Source: Clostridia bacterium | GTDB taxonomy: Bacteria; Bacillota; Clostridia; Christensenellales; CAG-917 | Direction: 5' to 3' | DNA length: 6,728 nt | Assembly (NCBI GenBank): GCA_900754695.1 | Contig: CAAEDU010000081.1 | Coordinates: forward strand, 1 to 6,728 | Shown here: one piece after another, positions 1 to 6,173 of the stretch | Numbering within the stretch: the stretch's first letter is position 1 | How the letters are laid out: each line of letters opens with the position of its first letter | The notes under the pieces: model-generated | Told to the model about the DNA's origin: nothing | The model's input: only the letters and a program-made list of their open reading frames with translations | The model's database searches: none | Program-made: the position numbers and the translations under genes

Positions 1-121
1 CCGGTGCAAGCCCAAGCGGACTTCCTCTCTATGCTTCCCTAAACCCTGATGTCATCATACAACAAACATGACAAAAAGTCAATATCATATGCAAATCTTG
101 CAAAATGTATCATTATCTTTA

Positions 122-202
122 CGCGAGGGTATTACACCCTCGCGCTCCCTGTGGGGGGGTATTATACCCCCACACCCCCATACTTTTCATTATAAAAGTA
201 TG
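122..202. repeat. array of three adjacent hairpins (left flank)
   Basis: Three palindromes lie end to end. The first pairs CGCGAGGGT (122-130) with ACCCTCGCG (136-144) and is followed by CTCCC. The second pairs GGGGGTA (155-161) with TACCCCC (165-171) and is followed by ACACCCCCA. The third pairs CATACTTTT (179-187) with AAAAGTATG (194-202). The first unit (123-149) recurs with one mismatch at 6436-6462 and 6651-6677. The second has a close relative at 6626-6649, but there it comes before, not after, the GCGAGGG unit. The base pairing is directly visible. Whether these act as mobile REP/MITE-like elements, terminators or something else is unknown; no transposase is in the window. Confidence 0.8.
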
Positions 203-591
203 AGCAGGCGTCCCCGAGCACGACGGCTCTCATTCGGAGACGGTCTCACGCGCCGCTCAGCCAAACTTGCACAGCGGGCGCTCGCGCTCGCTCTTGCAAG
301 TCGCGGCGCGCTAAGTGAGTGCCGAGCGCCGACGTAACATTAAGTAGGCACGGGCGTTGTGCGCGAGCGCCGAATTCCTCCGCCCGTGCCGGGTTCTCAG
401 TGAGTTCTGTTCGCCGCTCGATTATGTTAATGCGAGACACAAACTTTTTTCAAAAGGCGGAAAGTTAGTCCCGCATTTTAGGAGGACGATACTTTTTCGG
501 ACACGGGGGAGGAAAGCCCGAAGGGAAGGAGGGGGAATTCTAACTCACCCGCGAGACGAGAAGCTTATTATGAGCGTGCCTGAGCACGACG
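199..591 (+). repeat. direct repeat pair TATGAGC...GAGCACGACG (199-225 and 569-591)
   Basis: TATGAGC (199-205) followed by GAGCACGACG (216-225) recurs as TATGAGC (569-575) followed by GAGCACGACG (582-591). The spacers differ in length (10 and 6 nt) and sequence. The pair frames most of the gene-free left flank. It may be two decayed copies of one dispersed intergenic element; chance similarity in a GC-rich context cannot be excluded. Confidence 0.4.
347..390. repeat. 10-bp inverted repeat with a 24-nt loop
   Basis: GGCACGGGCG (347-356) is exactly complementary to CGCCCGTGCC (381-390). The loop contains GCGCGAGCGCCGAATTC. No T-run follows on either strand, so it is not an obvious terminator. 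It lies in the gene-free left flank and its role is unknown. Confidence 0.6.
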
Positions 592-600
592 AATTCTTCG

Positions 601-627
601 AGCCGAGATGAACGTTTGGCGGCGAAA
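601..627 (-). repeat. 27-nt flank motif, left copy
   Basis: Read on the minus strand, this is TTTCGCCGCCAA, four bases ACGT, then TCATCTCGGCT. The same two blocks in the same order with a 4-nt spacer occur on the plus strand at 6337-6363. It begins directly after the hairpin 628-648 that follows the GH27 gene, so both copies lie downstream of the last gene of an outward-facing unit and point away from it. The match is 24 of 27 by eye. Function is unknown; it may be part of a dispersed 3'-end element. Confidence 0.65.
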
Positions 628-648
628 GGCAGGGGCAGCGCCCCTGCC
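628..648 (-). terminator. hairpin after GH27 gene, possible weak terminator
   Basis: GGCAGGGGC (628-636) pairs perfectly with GCCCCTGCC (640-648) around a 3-nt loop, five bases beyond the TGA stop of the minus-strand GH27 gene. On the minus strand it is followed only by TTTCG, so the U-tract is short for an intrinsic terminator. It could instead be an mRNA 3' stabiliser. It leads straight into the 27-nt motif at 601-627. Confidence 0.5.
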
Positions 649-653
649 AAGAG

Positions 654-2303
654 TCACTTCAGTTTGACCACGACGACGCTGTCGGCGGGGATGCGGGCGA
701 CGATCCTGCCCTTTTCGAGGGAAGCGTCGCCGGTGATGATGCTCATCACCTCTCCGATGACGCCGACGGACGCCGCGTCCTTGCCCGCCGTGGAGGGGGA
801 GATGTAGTCGTCGGTGTAAAGTTTTCTGACATCTAAGCGCCTCTTTTGCGCGAGCTTGGTCTTGTTGAAGAAGCACACGGCGATGCCGCCGTCGGCGAGA
901 GGCTTGGCGAGGATATCCACGGCGCCGCGGCGGATGCGTTTGGCTTGTCTGCCGAGGGGATCCTGATCGATGGCGATGAGGTCGCGGTTGGTGACGATGT
1001 CGAGGACGGGCTTGGTGATCTTTCTGAGGTCGTTGCCGAGCACGAGGGGCGCGGACATCATGCACCACAGCGCGAAGTGTGACATGTTCTGCGCGCGGGT
1101 GAGCTTGCCGTTGCCGACCTCGAGCATATCGGGATCGTTGAAGTGCCCGGGCGAAGCGTACTTCCACAGCTTGACGTTGCGGGAATAGATGATCTTGATC
1201 CAATACCACCACGGGCGGATGTCCGGGGTGGTGCGCCACATATTGCCCGCCGAAGCGCCCCACAGCCAGGGCTTGCGGAAACCCCACTCGCAGATGGAGA
1301 AGAGGATGGGTTTGACGGGCTCGCCCGTCGCTTCTGCCCTTTCAATGGCAGCCTCTTTGAGCAACCGGGACATGCGGCGGTACTGTATGGCGGCGCTGTC
1401 GCGGGAGTTCGCCACGGGGTTGCCGAGCTCGATGACGTTCCTGCCCGCCTTGAGTTTCACGACGGTCTGGAAACGCGCGGTGAGATTGAAGTGTTTCTGC
1501 GGCGGGAACATGATGCCCTCCGCCTCCGCGCCGTTGACGGTGACGCCGAGATATTTCTCATATCTGCCGTACTTCTTTATGCAGACGGTGAGGACATAGT
1601 CGCCGTCCGCGTCCGCGACGACGTTTTCAAAGCGGATGCTGCCCTTGCCCGCGTCCAACCCGGAGACATACTGCCCGCCGGGGAGAGGGGCGCATTTCAT
1701 CCTGCGCGCGAGCCCGCGCAACACGGCGTTGGACACCTGATAGTCCGCCGCCTTGCCGCTGCCGAGAGGCGCGACCTCGATGGCATAGACCAGCGGCGCA
1801 TAGCTCGGCACGGGGACGTTGTGACAGAAATCGTACTTGAAATACTCCGCACCCCACCTTGCGAGCGTGCGCGCGTCGGCGCGCTCTCTTCCCAGGCTCG
1901 CGGGCAGATCCTCGCAGGTCAGCGTGCCGTTGGAGGAATAGAGCCCCGCCTTGATGCCCATGTCGTTGAGCTCGCGGATGACGGCGGGGATGCCGTCCGG
2001 GAACCGCACCAAGTCTCCCTGCCACTCCCCGTTCTCGTCGCGCATGTTGGAGTGCCAGTTGTCGTCGAGATTGATATAACGATATCCCGCCTCATACAGC
2101 CCGCTCTCCTTGAGCGCGCGGGCGGTATCCATGATGAGATCGTGGTCGATGTTGTTGCGGAAAGTGTTCCAGCTCGACCACCCCATGAGTGGCGTCGTCC
2201 GCACCCCGTTCTCATAGACGGGATGCTCCGCTCCCGTCTCGATCTTTGGCGCAAAAAGCTGCCTTATATAACAAAACGGACACATTTTGTTGCGTTTTTG
2301 CAT
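654..2303 (-). CDS. GH27 alpha-galactosidase-like enzyme with an inserted carbohydrate-binding-like module
   Basis: This 549-residue protein belongs to glycoside hydrolase family 27 and should release terminal alpha-linked galactose from melibiose/raffinose-type sugars in the cytoplasm; no signal peptide is visible. The barrel starts at TPLMGWSSWNTF (residues 37-48), followed by NLDDNW (78-83). The nucleophile is expected at Asp158 in KYDFC and the acid/base at Asp361 in WRTTPDI. SPGHFNDPDMLEVGNG (384-399) and LWCMMSAPLVLGNDL (412-426) are family signatures, and a beta-sandwich-like C-terminal part follows from about 455. Unusually, roughly residues 172-306 are a beta-rich module (GLDAGKGS..F near 215, VNG near 256, LKAGRNVIEL near 284) inserted between nucleophile and acid/base. 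WRTTPDI has Pro where Gly is usual. The ATG is supported by AAGAGG seven bases upstream. A 199-nt gap separates it from the GH13 gene upstream, so co-transcription is possible. Family assignment is firm; the exact substrate is inferred. Confidence 0.93.
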   Translation of the reverse strand: MQKRNKMCPFCYIRQLFAPKIETGAEHPVYENGVRTTPLMGWSSWNTFRNNIDHDLIMDTARALKESGLYEAGYRYINLDDNWHSNMRDENGEWQGDLVRFPDGIPAVIRELNDMGIKAGLYSSNGTLTCEDLPASLGRERADARTLARWGAEYFKYDFCHNVPVPSYAPLVYAIEVAPLGSGKAADYQVSNAVLRGLARRMKCAPLPGGQYVSGLDAGKGSIRFENVVADADGDYVLTVCIKKYGRYEKYLGVTVNGAEAEGIMFPPQKHFNLTARFQTVVKLKAGRNVIELGNPVANSRDSAAIQYRRMSRLLKEAAIERAEATGEPVKPILFSICEWGFRKPWLWGASAGNMWRTTPDIRPWWYWIKIIYSRNVKLWKYASPGHFNDPDMLEVGNGKLTRAQNMSHFALWCMMSAPLVLGNDLRKITKPVLDIVTNRDLIAIDQDPLGRQAKRIRRGAVDILAKPLADGGIAVCFFNKTKLAQKRRLDVRKLYTDDYISPSTAGKDAASVGVIGEVMSIITGDASLEKGRIVARIPADSVVVVKLK

Positions 2304-2502
2304 AGTTTAACCTCTTGTTGCGTGATCGGCGGGGAGCGGCGTCTCCGCCCTCCCGCCTTGTGTTCCTTCCGCGAAAGGTCGCGACATTTTCTCTTGCGCA
2401 CGATATGCCGCCGCATCGTTACGGCTTGACATGCCGGGATGCATTATTTCGCTCCGGCATGCCCGATCATATCGTTACGGTTTGGCTCGCCGAGCCGGAA
2501 TA
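2304..2502 (-). repeat. intergenic gap with paired direct repeats around an inverted repeat
   Basis: This lies between the GH13 stop and the GH27 start. ATCGTTACGGYTTGRC occurs at 2415-2430 and 2471-2486 (14 of 16 identical, 56 bp apart). Between them CATGCCGG (2430-2437) pairs with CCGGCATG (2454-2461) across a 16-nt loop. A further palindrome GGCTCGCCGAGCC sits at 2484-2496, just after the GH13 stop on the minus strand, but has no T-run, so it is not a clear terminator. I see no good -35/-10 pair for GH27. The direct repeats could be regulator sites or part of a small palindromic element. Confidence 0.5.
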
Positions 2503-4170
2503 TTATGGCTTAACGTACCACACGTGCGCCTCGTACGGTTTCAGCGTCTCCGCCATGGATCCCGTATAGTTGGAGACAAGGTGCTTCGCGTCCGCGGGCA
2601 CGTACTTCGCGGCTTTCCCCGCGGGGACATTCCCGTCCGTCATGTTTATGACGACGACGAGTTTCCCGCCGTCGTCGGCGACTTTCTCGTAGGCGAAAAT
2701 CTTCTTGCTGCCCGCGAGACGCTCAACATATCTGCCGTAGACCGCCGCGTCCTTATACTCCTTTCTCAGCGCGATGACCTTGCGGTAGTAATGCAGGATG
2801 GAGTCGGGATCCTTCTCCGCCGCCTCGACGTTGATCTCCTTATAGTTGGGATTGACGTGGAACCACGGCGTCCCCGTCGTGAAGCCCGCATTCGCGTCCG
2901 CGGACCATTGCATGCAGGTGCGCGCGTTGTCGCGGGCGGCGTAGGCGCAGTTCTCGAACACCTTCTTGGCGGAAAAGAGGTGCGTCTTCTCCATGATGTC
3001 CTTGGCGCAGAAGGTGGCGACGTCCACAAAGTCGTCCCAGCTCTTGAAAGGATAGTCCAGCATGCCGATCTCCTGCCCCTGATAGACGAAGTGGGTGCCG
3101 GACATGAATGTGTAAAGGGTGGCGAGAGCCTTGCCGCTCTCCACGCGGTACTTCTCGCTGCCGTAGCGGGAGATGACGCGGGGCTGATCGTGATTCTCGA
3201 TATAGTTGGTGTTCCACGCGATACCGTACAGCTTGTGCTGCCAGTTGCGGTACACCTTCTTGAGCTTGCGGAGGTTGAACTTCGTCCTGAGATAGCTGGT
3301 CATGAAGCAGTCCGCCTCCATGTGCTGGAACTGGAACATCATGTCGAGCTGCTGATCCTTGCCTCCGGTGATGTATTTGAGGGCGTTCTCGGGGGTCATC
3401 ATGGGCGCCTCGCCGAGCTGGAAGGCGTCGTAATTCTTCACCACCTGCCTGTATTCCAGGAGATACTTGTGGATGTTGGGCCCGGGGGAATAGTGCTCCA
3501 TGCCGCGCATGACGGGGATGGGGAAGCCGTTGGGCAGCCCCTCGCGCTTGCTGATGTAGGTGATGACGTCCTCGCGGAAGCCGTCCACGCCCATATCCAG
3601 CCAGAACTTCATCACCTTTTTCACTTCCTCGCGGACGGCGGGGTTGTCGTGATTGAGGTCGGGCTGCTCCACCGCGAAGAGGTGCAGATAATACTCTCCT
3701 CTCTCCTCGTTCCACTCCCACGCGTTGCCGGGGAATGTGGACATCCAGTTGTTGGGGAACTTCTTTCCGTCCTTGCCCCTGCCCGGACGCCAGATGTAAT
3801 AGTCCTTATACTTGGGGTCCTTCGCCGCGCTCTTTTTGAACCATTCGTGCTCATTCGAGGTGTGGTTGACCACCAGATCCATGATGATCTTCATCCCCCT
3901 CGCGTGCGCGCCGTCGAGTATGGCTTTGAAATCATCCATCGTGCCGTACTCGGGGTTGATGTTGTAATAGTCCGCGATGTCGTAGCCGTAGTCGTTCTGC
4001 GGAGACACGTAGACGGGCGAGAACCAGATCGCGTCCACGCCCAGACTCTTGATGTAATTGAGCTTTTCCAGGACGCCTTTGAGGTCGCCCACGCCGTCGC
4101 CGTTGCCGTCACGGAAGCTGCGCGGCCAGATCTGATAGACCGAAAGCTCTCTGAACCATTTTCTTTCCAT
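2503..4170 (-). CDS. GH13 oligo-1,6-glucosidase-like alpha-glucosidase
   Basis: This 555-residue cytoplasmic enzyme of the alpha-amylase family (GH13, oligo-1,6-glucosidase group) should cleave glucose from the non-reducing ends of short alpha-glucosides such as isomaltose or panose. A Ca-binding-like loop DGNGDGVGD is at 21-29. DLVVNHTSNEHEW (98-110) and QPDLN (169-173) follow. The expected nucleophile is Asp201 (GFREDVI), the acid/base Glu254 (LGEA) and the third acid Asp328 (NHDQPRVISRYG). Val202 after the nucleophile is the residue associated with alpha-1,6 preference in this group. The signature RDNARTCMQW (413-422) has Cys where Pro is common. The frame is open for 88 more codons upstream, but I chose the ATG at 4170: GGGAGG lies five to six bases upstream, homology begins at WFRELSVYQIWPRSF, the length is normal, and the extension has no domain character. 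It diverges from perR and precedes the GH27 gene. A trehalose-6-phosphate hydrolase or dextran glucosidase is less likely. Confidence 0.93.
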   Translation of the reverse strand: MERKWFRELSVYQIWPRSFRDGNGDGVGDLKGVLEKLNYIKSLGVDAIWFSPVYVSPQNDYGYDIADYYNINPEYGTMDDFKAILDGAHARGMKIIMDLVVNHTSNEHEWFKKSAAKDPKYKDYYIWRPGRGKDGKKFPNNWMSTFPGNAWEWNEERGEYYLHLFAVEQPDLNHDNPAVREEVKKVMKFWLDMGVDGFREDVITYISKREGLPNGFPIPVMRGMEHYSPGPNIHKYLLEYRQVVKNYDAFQLGEAPMMTPENALKYITGGKDQQLDMMFQFQHMEADCFMTSYLRTKFNLRKLKKVYRNWQHKLYGIAWNTNYIENHDQPRVISRYGSEKYRVESGKALATLYTFMSGTHFVYQGQEIGMLDYPFKSWDDFVDVATFCAKDIMEKTHLFSAKKVFENCAYAARDNARTCMQWSADANAGFTTGTPWFHVNPNYKEINVEAAEKDPDSILHYYRKVIALRKEYKDAAVYGRYVERLAGSKKIFAYEKVADDGGKLVVVINMTDGNVPAGKAAKYVPADAKHLVSNYTGSMAETLKPYEAHVWYVKP

Positions 4171-4201
4171 AATTCCCTCCCTTGCGTTAAGGTCACTATT
4201 T

Positions 4202-4233
4202 ATTATAATAACAACTATTTCTTCTACTTTCAA
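4202..4233 (-). promoter_or_regulatory. promoter of the GH13 gene, overlapping an AT palindrome
   Basis: On the minus strand TTGAAA (4233-4228) is followed after exactly 17 nt by TATTAT (4210-4205); a TATAAT (4207-4202) lies three bases further. The start codon is at 4170, leaving a short leader that contains the GGGAGG ribosome site. A perfect 12-bp palindrome TTATTATAATAA (4200-4211) covers the -10 region and contains a TTATAAT half-site like those in PerR boxes, although the second half does not match. Carbohydrate control is expected for such a gene, but no clear operator is visible. Confidence 0.6.
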
Positions 4234-4452
4234 TACCTTATTTCTGCTCTCCCCGCCCGCAGCAAAAATTTCTCCGCACATTTCGCCCGGCACCGGACAG
4301 CCGCCGTAAAAGATCCGTCGGTTTCGCGCGGACATGTGACGCTCTCCGCAGCTCCGCCCCCCTTGACCGCCGCAGCGAACGGGCTCTCCGTCGGTTTTGC
4401 GGGGACCCTTTACGCCCGTCGAAAAAAATCTCAACGAATTTTACCTAACCTC

Positions 4453-4481
4453 TTGACACCCGTCCGATCTTCGTTTATAGT
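4453..4481 (+). promoter_or_regulatory. promoter of the perR operon
   Basis: A consensus -35 TTGACA (4453-4458) is separated by 17 nt from TATAGT (4476-4481), a near-consensus -10. Transcription would start near 4488, inside the palindromic operator 4481-4501 and about 25 nt before the GTG start of perR. Spacing and sequence are directly visible; the start site is inferred. Confidence 0.8.
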
Positions 4482-4501
4482 AATAATAACGATTATCATT
4501 A
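4481..4501 (+). promoter_or_regulatory. Fur/PerR-type operator at the perR promoter
   Basis: Arms TAATAATAAC (4481-4490) and ATTATCATTA (4492-4501) are complementary at 8 of 10 positions around one central base. In 7-1-7 form this is TAATAAC-G-ATTATCA. On the minus strand the block AATGATAATC equals the core of the classical Fur box, and about 15 of 19 positions of that box match. The site begins at the last base of the -10 and ends at the ribosome site, so bound PerR would block initiation. Autoregulation is inferred from position and from the regulator encoded next to it. Confidence 0.72.
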
Positions 4502-4512
4502 AGGAGGAGAAC

Positions 4513-4917
4513 GTGCAAGCCGAGTGCGCCGCAAAACGAAACACCCGCCAAAAAGCCGCCATCGAAGCGGCGGTGCTCTCCTCTTCCGATCATCCCACCG
4601 CGCTCACCGTCTGCGAGCGCGTGCGGGAGAGCGTGCCGGGCATCAGTCTCGGGACGGTGTACAGGGTGCTGGGCGCCCTTGCAAAAGAGGGGCGGATCAG
4701 GGAGATATTCCTCCCCGACGCGCCGTCCCGCTTTGACAAGACGACGTGCACTCACGCGCATTTTCTTTGCACCGGCTGCGGCAAAGTCAGCGACGTCCAT
4801 GTGGACGAACAGCACTTTGTGGAGCACGCCAAAGAGAGTTGCACGGGAGCGCGCATAGATGAGGCGGAGATCGTATTCAAAGGTTTATGCGCCGAATGTA
4901 AGGGGGTAAAGTTATGA
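4513..4917 (+). CDS. perR: PerR-type peroxide-sensing repressor (Fur family)
   Basis: This 134-residue regulator should bind Fe or Mn and repress oxidative-stress genes until peroxide oxidises its metal-site histidines. The winged-helix DNA-binding part covers residues 1-65, with recognition helix ISLGTVYRVLGAL (44-56). By alignment in memory with Bacillus subtilis PerR, all five regulatory ligands are present: His27 (DHPTA), Asp75 (RFD), His81 and His83 (HAH) and Asp94 (VSD). The aspartate at the last position, rather than the glutamate usual in Fur, favours PerR. The structural zinc cysteines are C86-x-x-C89 and C126-x-x-C129. The start is GTG at 4513, five bases after AAGGAGG; the upstream open frame is not coding. 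The stop overlaps the next start as ATGA (4914-4917), implying translational coupling. A PerR-like operator at its own promoter and downstream peroxide-defence domains support the role. Fur or Zur are less likely alternatives. Confidence 0.9.
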   Translation: MQAECAAKRNTRQKAAIEAAVLSSSDHPTALTVCERVRESVPGISLGTVYRVLGALAKEGRIREIFLPDAPSRFDKTTCTHAHFLCTGCGKVSDVHVDEQHFVEHAKESCTGARIDEAEIVFKGLCAECKGVKL

Positions 4918-6131
4918 ATTTGCTGTTCAAGATCACCTACGGGCTCTATGTCCTGACCTCGGAGGCGGACGGGAAAGCGGGCGGATGCGTCATCAATACG
5001 CTCTCGCAGCAGACCTCGGAACCGGAGAGGTTCTCCGTCACCGTCAACAAGCTCAACTTCACGCACGACCTCATCATGAAGAGCGGGAAGTTCGCCGTGG
5101 CGCTGCTTTCAAAGAGCGTGAAGTTCGACCTCATCAAGGGCTTCGGGATGCGCAGCGGCAGGGACGCGGACAAGTTCGCGGGAGTCAAGACCATCACCGC
5201 GAAGAACGGCTGCAAGGTGCCCGCCGAGGGCGTCATAGGCTGGTTCGAGATGAAGGTGGAGAAGACGATAGACTTTGGCACGCACACGATGTTCGTCGCC
5301 TCCGTCACGGACAGCGGCGTCCTGGACGAGAAGGGCGAGGAGCTCACCTATGCCTATTATCACAGCGACGTCAAGCCCAAGCCCGCTCCTCCCGCTCCCG
5401 CGAACGCGGACGAGGAAGTGTGGGTGTGCAGGATATGCGGCTATGTCCACCGCGGTCCCCTGCCCCAAGACTTCGTGTGCCCCATCTGCAAGCACGGCGC
5501 GCAGGACTTCGAAAAAGTGAAAACCGTCGGCACTTCCGCCGATGAAATAAAAGAAAACAACACAGTTGTGAAAGGAGAAAAAATTATGGCAAAATTCAGA
5601 TGCACCGTTTGCGGTTATGTCCACGAAGGCACCGAAGCCCCCGAGAAATGCCCCCTCTGCAAGGCTCCCAAAGAGAAGTTCGTCAAGATCGAAGAGGGCG
5701 AGAGATCCTGGGCGGCAGAGCACGTGATCGGCGTCGCCAAGGGCGTCCCCGCCGACATCATGGAAGGGCTCAAAGCCAACTTCGAAGGTGAATGCACCGA
5801 GGTCGGTATGTATCTCGCCATGGCGAGAGCCGCTCACCGCGAAGGCTATCCCGAGATCGGTCTCTATTGGGAGAAAGCCGCCTACGAAGAGGCGGAGCAC
5901 GCCGCCAAGTTCGCCGAGCTCATCGGCGAAGTCGTCTCCCCCTCCACCAAGGAGAACCTCATGAAGAGAGTCGAGGCGGAGAACGGCGCCACCCAGGGCA
6001 AGTTCGACCTCGCCAAGCGCGCCAAAGAGGAAGGGCTGGACGCCATCCACGACACCGTCCACGAGATGGCTCGCGACGAAGCGCGTCACGGCAAAGCCTT
6101 TGAAGGACTGCTCAACCGCTACTTCAAGTAA
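4914..6131 (+). CDS. flavin reductase - rubredoxin - rubredoxin - reverse rubrerythrin in one open frame
   Basis: This uninterrupted frame of 405 residues combines domains usually found in separate anaerobic peroxide/oxygen-defence proteins. Residues 1-152 are an FMN-binding split-barrel flavin reductase domain. A Pro/Ala-rich linker (153-168) leads to rubredoxin 1 with C172-x-x-C175 and C189-x-x-C192; together they resemble high-molecular-weight rubredoxin (Hrb). After a short AT-rich-coded stretch, rubredoxin 2 has C230-x-x-C233 and C246-x-x-C249. It is followed by a rubrerythrin four-helix diiron domain with E293/E296, E326-x-x-H329, VEAE (353-356) and E389-x-x-H392. Rubredoxin at the N-terminal side of the diiron domain defines reverse rubrerythrin. 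Electrons would flow from reduced flavin through the FeS4 centres to reduce peroxide. The two halves (224 and 181 residues) each match the normal length of a separate protein, and a good internal ribosome site and ATG at 5586 divide them. This could therefore be a true fusion, two genes joined by loss of a stop, or a sequencing indel. The start overlaps the perR stop. Confidence 0.85.
   Translation: MNLLFKITYGLYVLTSEADGKAGGCVINTLSQQTSEPERFSVTVNKLNFTHDLIMKSGKFAVALLSKSVKFDLIKGFGMRSGRDADKFAGVKTITAKNGCKVPAEGVIGWFEMKVEKTIDFGTHTMFVASVTDSGVLDEKGEELTYAYYHSDVKPKPAPPAPANADEEVWVCRICGYVHRGPLPQDFVCPICKHGAQDFEKVKTVGTSADEIKENNTVVKGEKIMAKFRCTVCGYVHEGTEAPEKCPLCKAPKEKFVKIEEGERSWAAEHVIGVAKGVPADIMEGLKANFEGECTEVGMYLAMARAAHREGYPEIGLYWEKAAYEEAEHAAKFAELIGEVVSPSTKENLMKRVEAENGATQGKFDLAKRAKEEGLDAIHDTVHEMARDEARHGKAFEGLLNRYFK
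5574..5588 (+). promoter_or_regulatory. internal ribosome site and start for the rubrerythrin half
   Basis: AAAGGAG (5571-5577, core GGAG at 5574-5577) stands eight bases before an ATG at 5586. The surrounding 5541-5585 is AT-rich with codons unlike the GC-rich genes on either side, as expected of an intergenic leader. A TAA at 5548-5550 lies in the +1 frame: with one base fewer upstream the reading would be GAT GAA TAA and the first half would end there. The site is directly visible; its use in the cell is inferred. Confidence 0.75.
5586..6131 (+). CDS. reverse rubrerythrin read from the internal start (alternative product)
   Basis: Translation from ATG 5586 gives a 181-residue protein beginning MAKFRCTVCGYVHEG, the usual beginning and length of clostridial reverse rubrerythrin (N-terminal rubredoxin, C-terminal diiron domain). 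Such enzymes reduce hydrogen peroxide, and oxygen in some cases, with electrons from NADH via a rubredoxin reductase; related clostridial genes are known to be PerR-controlled. The conserved stretch EGECTEVGMYLAMARAAH and the ending HEMARDEARHGKAFEGLL match that group. It is in the same frame as the longer product 4914-6131, so the cell might make both a fused and a free form, or only this form if the frame joining is a sequence error. Confidence 0.6.
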   Translation: MAKFRCTVCGYVHEGTEAPEKCPLCKAPKEKFVKIEEGERSWAAEHVIGVAKGVPADIMEGLKANFEGECTEVGMYLAMARAAHREGYPEIGLYWEKAAYEEAEHAAKFAELIGEVVSPSTKENLMKRVEAENGATQGKFDLAKRAKEEGLDAIHDTVHEMARDEARHGKAFEGLLNRYFK

Positions 6132-6173
6132 GCACCGCCGCCGAGGACACTCCCCGGCAGATACGCAAACCCA

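Larger units (their letters stand above)
1..627. other. gene-free left flank with many short inverted repeats
   Basis: I see no credible gene here. The open frames present (for example 68-337 plus, 246-440 minus, 357-611 plus) translate to Arg/Pro/Ser-rich low-complexity peptides that run through hairpins, lack good ribosome sites and show no family motif. Bases 1-121 are moderately AT-rich and featureless to my eye. Bases 122-202 hold three hairpins (separate entry). Bases 203-440 are rich in GCGC/GAGCGCCGA words, with GAGCGCCGA at 324-332 and again at 365-373. Bases 440-600 are purine-rich in parts. I found no tRNA or rRNA. The region resembles the right flank (6132-6728), which suggests that dispersed repeats occupy intergenic space in this genome. 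Confidence 0.6.
4171..4512. other. divergent intergenic region between GH13 gene and perR
   Basis: This 342-nt region carries outward promoters at its two ends (separate entries), both in AT-rich stretches. The middle, about 4240-4440, is GC-rich and shows no gene, no convincing riboswitch and no strong hairpin to my eye. Open frames from both sides run through it only because the sequence is GC-rich; their translations lack family character. A regulator site for the GH13 promoter could lie here, but I cannot identify one with confidence. Confidence 0.6.

Noticed and set aside
68..337. Small plus-strand gene of 89 codons at the left end
   Set aside because: It runs straight through three hairpins, has no clear ribosome site, and its Pro/Arg/Ser-rich translation is what such repeats give.
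1143..2429. Long plus-strand open frame (428 codons) opposite the GH27 gene
   Set aside because: It is antisense to a clear GH27 gene, rich in Arg/Ala/Val/Asp, has no family motifs, and is explained by GC-rich codon bias.
2426..2431. TTGACA on the plus strand as a promoter -35
   Set aside because: No -10 at a suitable distance and no plus-strand gene follows; it is part of the direct/inverted repeat cluster.
4171..4434. 88-codon N-terminal extension of the GH13 frame
   Set aside because: It crosses the promoter and ribosome site of the gene; homology begins just after the ATG at 4170 and the resulting length is normal.
2431..4512. Plus-strand open frame extending far upstream of perR
   Set aside because: The part before 4513 is antisense to the GH13 gene and intergenic; the perR start is fixed by promoter, operator and AAGGAGG before the GTG at 4513.
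5109..6089. Minus-strand open frame (326 codons) opposite the rubredoxin-rubrerythrin gene
   Set aside because: It is a shadow of a well-supported plus-strand gene; its Phe/Leu/Gly/Asp-rich translation matches no family.
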